Shown here in pieces: positions 46,739 through 55,638 of a DNA stretch of 64,000 nt; the stretch's first letter is position 1, and every line of letters begins with the position of its first letter. The DNA is from Fragilariopsis cylindrus CCMP1102 (lineage: Eukaryota > Bacillariophyta > Bacillariophyceae > Bacillariales > Bacillariaceae), in assembly GCA_900095095.1 (NCBI GenBank), contig FMBT01000345.1:124001-188000 (forward strand), read 5' to 3'. The notes under the pieces were generated by a model that had not been told where the DNA came from, searched no databases, and saw nothing but the letters and a program-made list of their open reading frames with translations. A program made the position numbers and the translations under genes.

Positions 46739-47200
46739 TTATTCACTTTCATTTGGAAGGCCAAGAAGCCGACAGAGGTCATTACATTGGTGAGTATGGA
46801 AAAATGCCTTCATTCCTTTTTCGCCACGATCTGTTCTGCCAAAAGTATATTTCCTGAGTTTTTCTTTTTTCTTCTTTCTACGTTTGTGAATCACTGGATC
46901 TGTTAGTTTGTAGCATTTTGTCCCGTCTACTGGATTTATTGCCAACACACCTTGCAGATCTACCACCATGAAATATCGTTTGCTCTTTTCATATGTAAAA
47001 TGACTGAAGGATTGGGGAATATGTGCGTCTTTAATGGACTTGATATTATAGGACCCCCTATCCGGAGCATTCTGTGTTTCTTCAATTAGCTCGTCATCAG
47101 AATCATCTTCTTCTTCTTCTTCTTCACTATCCACTTCTACAATAGCACCAAGGCCCAAGCCACCCAAGGAAGGACCATTGCCGATTCCAAGATTACCCAT
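46739..47200 (-). pseudogene. C-terminal half of an alpha-kinase, truncated at the palindrome centre (left)
   Basis: 153 residues. After a Gly-rich and acidic start (DSEEEEEEDDSDDE) the frame carries the alpha-kinase (MHCK/eEF2K) C-lobe: PQSFSHFTYEKSKRYFMVVD, LQGVLAINP, KLTDPVIHK, FGRTDRGEKGMKAFFHTHQC and NDLCRLLGLP. The metal-binding Asp of VVDLQG and the zinc-site pattern H-x-H-x-C-x3-C are present. The N-lobe with the ATP-binding Lys and Gly-rich loop is not, because the frame starts only 4 bp from the centre. A full alpha-kinase domain is about 200 residues or more. Probably a broken gene; a short zinc-fold product cannot be excluded. Confidence 0.75.
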
Positions 47201-47208
47201 CGCGAGCG

Positions 47209-47670
47209 ATGGGTAATCTTGGAATCGGTAATGGTCCTTCCTTGGGTGGCTTGGGCCTTGGTGCTATTGTAGAAGTGGATAGTGAAGAAGAAGAAGAAGA
47301 AGATGATTCTGATGACGAGCTAATTGAAGAAACACAGAATGCTCCGGATAGGGGGTCCTATAATATCAAGTCCATTAAAGACGCACATATTCCCCAATCC
47401 TTCAGTCATTTTACATATGAAAAGAGCAAACGATATTTCATGGTGGTAGATCTGCAAGGTGTGTTGGCAATAAATCCAGTAGACGGGACAAAATGCTACA
47501 AACTAACAGATCCAGTGATTCACAAACGTAGAAAGAAGAAAAAAGAAAAACTCAGGAAATATACTTTTGGCAGAACAGATCGTGGCGAAAAAGGAATGAA
47601 GGCATTTTTCCATACTCACCAATGTAATGACCTCTGTCGGCTTCTTGGCCTTCCAAATGAAAGTGAATAA
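47209..47670 (+). pseudogene. C-terminal half of an alpha-kinase, truncated at the palindrome centre (right)
   Basis: Mirror image of the left copy, with the same 153-residue product and one silent difference seen (GGC against GGT in codon 7 or 8). Its ATG lies 8 bp from the opposite ATG, so neither copy has room for its own promoter or 5' UTR apart from the other arm's coding sequence. The same conserved C-lobe motifs are intact. The lack of any degradation suggests that the duplication is young or that the arms are being homogenised. Confidence 0.75.
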
Positions 47671-47810
47671 ATTAAATATAGAGAATGGTAATAATCACCA
47701 CATTATTATGTGCAAGCGTTCCATCCCATCTATAAGCGGAAGTCTTGGGAACTGTTGTTGTTGACCCGTCACTTTTTTCTATTGTTATTGTTATCGTTTT
47801 TTAACAATAG

Positions 47811-47938
47811 CCGGACATATTGTATCGGGGATATTACAAGGTCTATCAACAGGTAAAGCTATTGCAGAAATAACATTATATGGTAAATCATATTGTATTG
47901 ATTTGACACCATTTAGATTAGATAGATATTATGAATGA
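47811..47938 (+). pseudogene. Terminal exon of a FAD-dependent oxidoreductase (right arm)
   Basis: Identical in protein to the left-arm exon (46598-46471). It follows an acceptor TTTTTTAACAATAG and ends in TATGAATGA. No upstream exon can be found between it and the half alpha-kinase, so it is a relic captured in the palindrome. Confidence 0.6.
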
Positions 47939-48691
47939 TTATGACTACTAGTAGTAGTAGTAGTATATAGTACTTTTTCACTTGCTCCTCACTTCGTTCG
48001 TGGGGTGTTCCCGCGTACAGCAGCGCATGTATTATAGATTGATTTTCTTCAATCTCAGGCTCACGACGACGACAACAACAACATCAACAAAAATTGAACA
48101 ATCATACGGCGACGATGGTGTCTATTGATCCGAATAATTTTAGAGATGAAGTAGAAATTGATAGATGAAATCAAAACAGTAGTTAACTACAGCAATTCAA
48201 TGGCCACCGGACATAAAATCGTACAGATACTTCATTTTGAATCCCGCCTTCTTGCAGTAACGTGGCTGACATTATTCGTACGCGCTAGCAGCGTTTGAAA
48301 ATTAACACGAAAGCGCGTTTGAACCCTTAAAATCTACCCACAAAATGCGAAATGTACGAGAAAAAAAAAAGATTTTAAGGGTTCAACGTGCTTTTATCGT
48401 TTAATAATTCCTCACGATAGCGCGTGCGATGAATCAAGCGTTGCACGGATGAATTACTTTAGAAAGCAGTAAATTTAAATTACTGTACACATTAATTCAA
48501 TACACTAAGAAATCGCAATCTTTCGTCATTATTTATTCCTCGTTGCCCTCGGATGCTACGAAGGACAATACGATATCATAAGTAGTCCAACTATGATTAA
48601 GACTACTACTACTGTTCTACTGTAGAGCTAGAAGACGGGGAAAAACTAAATATCGAACATAAACATTTTATCTTTTATATGCATAATATTC
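47939..48691. other. Right-arm spacer with hairpin at 48319-48386
   Basis: Reverse complement of 45718-46470. The hairpin arms are 48319-48335 and 48370-48386. The A run beside it has 10 bases where the left arm has 9 T. No gene. Confidence 0.5.
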
Positions 48692-51600
48692 TTATTCTAA
48701 CATAGCTAGACCCATTGTTAGAGCCATTTCAATCAACTTGCTTGATTCCTCTATAGAACTTGCTACAATATGCAATGTGTTGAGGTCTGAAAATTTGGCT
48801 TCATCAACAAGTAATTTCAAATTAGTTAATAGAGTACTCTCATACGTAGAAGATCCGACTTTGGTAGTTAATGTTGGGAACGCAATCGATTGAACTTGAG
48901 AATGCTTAGCAAGTATAAAACTTGATCGTATACAAGATCTCATCATAACAGTCATAAAATGCAAGGAATCTTCATCGTTCTCATCGAATACTTCATCACG
49001 TGTAGGAGATACAGGACCGACTGCTAAAATGACACAATGAACACGTAAATCGTCATAATTGCCCGGTCCAACAATCACAGCATTCCCCGTTCCACACTTC
49101 ACGATTCCCCATGGTGTTTCGGCAATACCGGGAAGTGATTTAATATCTTGATCAAGATTTACACCACCGAATTCTGACAACGATGATCCCTTTCCGTCCA
49201 GATTAAGATCACAACTCTCATTTGTCCAGCAAACGGATGCACCTAAATCATTACCTGGATCAAAATTCTCGACGAAGCCGGGATATATACAAAGATCACA
49301 ACTATGGTAGGCAGATCCGAGTCGGAACGTAGCTTCTGTCTTGTCTGGAGAATGTACATCATTGAGTGAACTAAAGGATGAATTCGCGAGTTTCATTATT
49401 GAATCCATCTTTGCTTGAATATTTGCAATCTTGTCAGTTTGAGATTGTGTTAAATTTGCAGTCGGTGTCTGACGTGAAGAAGCCAATCGCTTTTCACGCA
49501 TGATTTGTTTCTTCAAAGCTAATATTTCTCTCCTGATCCGATTCCCTTCTTCATATTGTCTTGTTTTAAAACACAGTGTATGTCTCCGATGCAATTCTTT
49601 TTCTTTCGCAACAAGATCATCGATACTTGGGAATTTTGATTTCTGTCCCTGGAGCTCCTTAAGAACGTGTTGAAGATCCATTGCACGAAAATAATTCCTA
49701 TTCGATATAGCATACTCCATTCGATTTGTCCACTTCGAAACTGCACCTTTCAGGTTCTCAATTGAATCTATTTTTACTTCAGGTGTATTCGCCATACCTA
49801 TCAGACGAATAAAGACACTGGCGGGCATAGTCTTTCCTACCTTAATCACATCTAATGGTATACCGTTACCCATGATGGACATCAATCGTTCTCTTCTCAT
49901 CGAAATTGTTCTATTATCATTCTTTTTTTTTTGCTGTTCATTGGGGACAATATTAGCAACCGATGGAGGGACCATAAGATCAGCATATTCATCCGGTGAT
50001 TGTGCAGCGGGGCAACCATTAGCTGTAATGAAACGTGATATCGCTCCAAATAATAATGCAGTTGATTTAAAGCTAATCGGTCCTAATCGTATCGTAGCAT
50101 CTTCTTGTTGTTTGTTGTCGTCGTCGTTAGAATTGATTAAGATAATTTTAATATCAAGATCAGAATTATTTAGTAATTCTCCTAAGAAATTTTCAAGATT
50201 TTCAGATGCAACCTTATTTCGAAATTGTCTACTATCGATTGCCAGTAAACATTTTCGACCTTCTAATTCAATATCAATCCGTTCTCGACATTCTAGTGCA
50301 TCTTCATCGTCAGTTAGTATATCATGATGATCTGCTGCTACACACTTCACCATTAGTTTTGTGTATTCAACTAAATCAGCAAAGAGTGTATCTTCTTCTG
50401 GAATGACACCACGTACAGCAGGTAACCAAAATACGTCATCAAATTTGAAAGATTTGTATCGCTGTTGTACTATACGGTACGATAGATATTCAAATCAAAA
50501 GTTGTACAAGTAGTAGTAGTAGTAGTACCGGTAGTAGCACAAGGGGAAAGGGGAAGACAAAAACATAAATAAGTGAGGCTTTAAATAGATAGATACATAT
50601 GACAAGCTTAACGACACGGCACGGCACGGCAAAAACAAATTGCGTAAATAACGTTCCAGCAACAAGATTTTATTTAAATTTAGATGCACTGCACTAACAC
50701 TTACTGTATCGACAAACAGCAATCGCTAATGATGCTTTTCCAATTCCCTTTACACCACCTATTCTTACAATATTAGTATTCGAATCACGCAATGCAACTA
50801 ATACTTTACACATTTCAATTTCACGTCCAATAAAGTATCTTGGTAATTTTGGTAATACATTGATGGCAGTTTCATTTGCATCCCTATTATTGACATCATT
50901 ATTATTTTCTTCTAATACTAGTACAGGATTAGTATAAAAAATTGGTATATCATGATACGATGGATCATAATCATCTTTCTCTTTATTATCACGTCGTGGT
51001 AATAATACATACCGTTCGACATGTTTGGATATTTCTTCGACACGGATTGATTCTTGTGCACAATCAAACGATTGTTGTAATGATTTATTCGATCCCAAGC
51101 CACGATAAAAATTGGTTAAGAAGGAATTCGCGGCCTTGTCACGAAATAGTTCTGGATGATGACAACAAACCACATGTGGTACACCTGCATCGACAAATGC
51201 TTTACCAATCCGTCCCGAATGATACGAATTCACCACCACTAATTGTAATGATGAAGCTTCTTTTACTAATGTATTTAATTTATTTAAATCAAATGTATCA
51301 TCTAAATATCCATCACAACCACTAGTACCACTAGTACTACTTTCTTCAAATCCGAATACATGTTGTGGATGACCAAATCCTGTAAAATGTAATACACGAC
51401 TTCTTTGTATACCTACACTACTAACTGATGCTTTCATAAATGTTGTAAATGCATCAATGGATGCTGTATTAATTTCTATATCAATTTTGGCATCGAATCT
51501 ATTCAAGGAACTATCTAATGAATTACGTATAATAGATATTTCATAATCAAAATCATGTAATGGTATTGGTTGCTGCTGTTGCCGTTGTTCTTGGTCTGTT

Positions 51601-54306
51601 TGTGATGATGATAGATATATAAGTGGTGCTGCTTGTAATATCATAATTCGATCAAAATATTCAACCGGTGGTGGCATATCAGCATACCGATAATTTATAT
51701 TTGATACCAATTGTGTTGTTGGTTCCACCACAACAGCAGCGGCAGCATCTACATCATTGTCAACATTATTATTTTTTTTTGGTTGCTGTTGCTGTACTTT
51801 CTCTTGATCGTCTTCTTTTTCTATTGCTGAAACTTCACCAAGATTCGTGATGACAACACTACTACTACTAACAAGTTCTGTGTCATCATTATATAAACGA
51901 TCAGCCCAATCTAATGAACCTTCTGATACTTCCTCAACAGTAGGTATTGTTGGTAAACCACTACTATTACCAGTACCAGTACCAGTAAGTGGTTCCACTA
52001 ATGTATCCATACCAGCATTCATTGAGGAACGTTTTTGATTTTCATATTGTATTCTACGATATTGTTCTTTCTTGACAGAATCTAAGGTATCTAAATTTGA
52101 ATACAATATTCTGGATATTGATTCAATTATAAAATTCCGATCAATTTCATTATGATATAATCCAGTTATAGTCTTTACTGTGGTATTGTAAGCTAATGAA
52201 TTTAATAACGAACGTCCACCAATGCTGGTAATATCATTTTCTTTTGTGTCGTAGTGCACGTAAGTGTGGTGTGGTGTAGCGAAAAATGAAAACAAAAACA
52301 AAGTGTGTGTGTGCGCGCGCGCGTGTGAGAGAGATATGAGAGAGAGGGTGAGAGAGAGGGTGAACAACAAAAAAGTTACGGGTTCACGGAGGAAGTATGA
52401 TCATCACGTCAAGTCACGACGATAAAAGGTAAAGTAACGATTTTGACTACCGTATACTAGTACACGTACCACCTAAACCAATTATTTGAATTGATTGATT
52501 AGTTTCAATCATTTTGGATATATATAAACATCCGTCATCACTTATACCATTCCAACCTAAATATAGCTCCTCCAAGACAGTCCCAGTCGAATTATTCCGT
52601 AATCCATTAGATATAATTTGTATACCTTCATCATGTATAAAATTACCTTCTAAATTTAATAACTTCAGAGATGTATTTGTTGCAAAAAATGTACCATCAT
52701 CCACATCCCAGATTTCATTATGTGCAAAATTTATCATTTCTATACCAGTACCAGTACCAGTACCAGTACCAGTAGTAGCATTATTATTGACATTATCACG
52801 AAAGGAATGTAAGACACTCGATGCACCACGTGAACCAATTAAATTTTTGGATAGATCTAATTCTTTTAATGTCGATGTGGATTTTAAATAGTGACATAAA
52901 CCAACAATACCACGATTACCAATTTTATTGGAACGCAATGATAAACGTACTAATGACATCATTGGACTAGATGAGTTTGATGATGAGCTGGATATGCTTG
53001 TATTTGATTGAAATAAACCATTCCCAATAACTTCTAATTCGTTATCATTTAATTTACAATTTTCTAGAATGAGTGTTTGTAATGATGTTGCATATTGAAA
53101 TGATTGTACTAATTCCAGGACATGGACATGATGCAGCCGAGTATGACTTAAATCAAGGAGAAGCGTACTATTCACTTTTGGTGCAATAGATGGACAAACA
53201 CCTGGTGGCAATTGTTGTGATTGTGATTGTTGCTGTTGTTGTTCGAGCAGTAGTTCCTTCAATGAAGTACGTACTTTTGAATTAGATGTCATTGCTGATC
53301 CAATTGACATGTCATCATCGTCCTCGCCATTATCACGTCGTCGGATCTTGCCCGTTCGAGGACTAGGAGAGTTAGTAGTAGTATCAATAATAGGACCGTC
53401 ATGGTCATCAGCAATTTTGATGTCGAAAGTATCCTCCTCCTCCTCTGTAGATACTACTGGTGAAGTTGGTGTTGGTATCGATGGAGATGGATGGTCTTTA
53501 CTATTGCCATTAACATTATTACCGTTGCTATTGCTATTGCCATTGTTGTTCGAGTGACTAATAGTCACCGTATCAGTATCAGTTGCTAACTCCTTCTTTT
53601 TGTTCTTGTTCTTTTTCTTCTTTTTCTTGCCACTACCACCGAATAATCGAGAAAATCCATTCCCTTTCTTCTTGGTGCTTCCCACATCGTCGTCCTCGTC
53701 GTCGTCCTCCTCCTCGCCTTCTTCTATTACAGAAGGAGTAGGAGTAGCACTACCACTACCATTATTATTATTATTATTATCATTTGAAAAGCAATAGTAA
53801 CCGTATTGATTTTGTGATTCTCCTACTATTGATGTTTGATATGGACCAATATCACCACATAAACGTTTTGCTTGATCAATAGTAAAACATCCAGGTTTTA
53901 TACAAAATCCTTTATAGACTGAATAATCGGTGTTATTTGTTCTAAATGTAAATGGATCCCATCCTGCTTGTTGTTTAGTATTCAAAGTCGATGACGATGA
54001 AGAGGATGAGGATGATGATGAGGATGATAATTTTACACGAACTGGACCAATTCTTTGATGTGTTTTTGTTCTGGTACATAATGGACATACACCATGTTGT
54101 AAACAATATTCTTCTAATTGTTCACCAGTTAATGTTGATGCTGTTGTTGCTGTTGCATTATTTCCATTTCCATTTCCATTTCCATTATTATTTTGTGGTG
54201 GTTGCTGTTGTTGTTGTTGTTGGGGCATTATCTGATGATGATTATCGCCACCGCTGCTGCTTTCACATTTATTATTATTATTATTATTATTATTAGACGA
54301 CGACAT
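48692..54306 (-). CDS. Composite zinc-module/LRR/CHAT/STAND/UVR/macro-like protein, copy C, intact
   Basis: An NLR-like signalling protein by architecture. Exons 54306-52470, 52240-50705 and 50469-48692 total 5151 nt, giving 1716 residues; introns are 229 and 235 bp (GTACGT and GTAAGT donors). Domains: Gln/Asn-rich start (1-60); Cys module, Cys68, 74, 77, 135 and 140 (GVCPLCTRT, FCIKPGC); acidic/Lys-rich linker; LRRs about 385-660 (LEELYLGWNGISDDG; splicing restores IIGLGENDITSIGG); CHAT about 809-1030; STAND NTPase from FIGREIEM with GGVKGIGKAS at 1107-1116 and LLAID at 1199-1203; two UVR-like segments (YFRAMDLQHVLKEL and RQYEEGNRIRREIL, about 1380-1450); macro-like domain about 1530-1710 (CWTNESCDLN, FGGVNLDQDI, VILAVGPV). 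Expected catalytic CHAT residues and the Walker A Ser/Thr look substituted. Ligand and partners are unknown. Confidence 0.85.
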
Positions 54307-54596
54307 AACTGTACTGTACTGTAAATGAGACAGTTTTTTTTCTTTTCTTTCCTACTCGAAACAAAACCAAATCAATTTTATTTTATGTCTCTATCAAGCA
54401 CAAAGCTGGTAGGTATGGTCGAGAATAATCCAATCCAATCCAATTCAATCCAAACCCTACCGTCGATTTTGATCAAATCAATCCGATCAATCGATCGATC
54501 GATCAATTATTGTCTCCTTATACTGTACTCAAAAAAACAAAAAAAAACGTCGGGTACTGGTACAGAATAGAATAGAATGATGGTGTATTTTAATTT

Positions 54597-54635
<39 letters not shown>

Positions 54636-55638
54636 AGAGATAAAAATGGATAGAGCGATGATTTGATGCCTGTCTTCTGCTGCTGTCTTCTGCTTCTGCT
54701 TTATTCTACACTACCCTTCCTTGATATTTTGTGTGAGATGAAGTTAAGTTAACTTAATTAAGTTAAGTTAAGTTTAGTTGACGTTTCAGTTCAGTTCAGT
54801 TCAATTCAATTCAATTCAAAAGTCTCCTACTATATAATCTGCTTCTAGCTAGCTAGCTAGCTAGGTTACAGTAAAGTAGCTCTTTATTATCGGAGGTAGG
54901 TATGCGGCGTGTGTCCGTTTTTGTTCAATCTCAGCACTCCGTTTCCTTCCCCACTAACTGCCTTGTAGTAGTAGGATCCTACAGTACTATACTGTACTGG
55001 TATGGCTACGGGTATGGTTAGTACTACTAGAAATCCTGGTCTTATTTTATCAATCACAAAAAGTCGGAGAGCGAAGAGGCATGGAGTATGTGTACTACTG
55101 TGTAGCATCCATCATGCTGCATCGCTCACTTCCTTCTCGCGAGAAATGCAAAACGCAATGCAGGATGTTCCTCACTTCGATTGTGCCTTTAAAAAAATAA
55201 AATAAGATACTTTGTTTTTAGTAAGCACATCATAACCGAACGAAGGACATACAGTACAGTAATGGTAAATTAGCGCTGACTTGGAGGAAGTAATAGAATA
55301 GCGAAAATTATTTCTCGCGCGTCTCCGCTAAACAGAGAGCGGTAAGTACTAAGGCAGCTAGCTAGCCACCTCTTATAATATAGAGCTAGCTAGCCTAATC
55401 AACTGACAAACTACTACTACTGTACAGTAAAGTATCTAACTACTAACTTCTGTATCAAAAAAAAAAGTAATTTTAGAAAATATGAATACTATGAATGTAA
55501 TAATTTTCTACATATTGTGTATTATTAATAGTGATATCTCTACGTACAGTACAGTACAGTACAGTACTATTCTCCTGACTGAATACCTCCCTCCAACTGT
55601 TGACTCGACTGTTGTTCTTCTGTACTGTATTATTTGTA
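54307..55638. promoter_or_regulatory. 5' flank of copy C (right arm) and spacer to the next gene
   Basis: 54307-55248 mirrors 39212-40105, with differences such as a longer (GT)n at 54600-54632. From 55249 to 55638 the sequence is unique: GCTAGCTAGC near 55360, ACAGTACAGTACAGTACAGT at about 55546. No gene. Confidence 0.45.

Larger units (their letters stand above)
39212..55248. repeat. Giant inverted repeat (palindrome), two arms of about 8 kb
   Basis: The right half is the reverse complement of the left half about a centre at 47204/47205 (…CCCATCGC GA GCGATGGG…). Position x pairs with 94409 minus x near the centre: gene ends pair exactly (46739 with 47670, 46471 with 47938, 45717 with 48692). 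Outward, small indels accumulate (43925 pairs with 50469, sum 94394). Homology is last seen at about 39213 and 55245 (TATGTCCTTCGTTCGGTTAT and its complement). Arms contain one composite-protein gene, a terminal oxidoreductase exon and a half alpha-kinase each. The loop is two bases. Confidence 0.93.

Noticed and set aside
39212-55248. The palindrome as a pure read artefact (same molecule read on both strands)
   Set aside because: Arms differ by substitutions and whole-codon indels, which random read error would not give. A haplotype or assembly join remains possible and is listed as a test.
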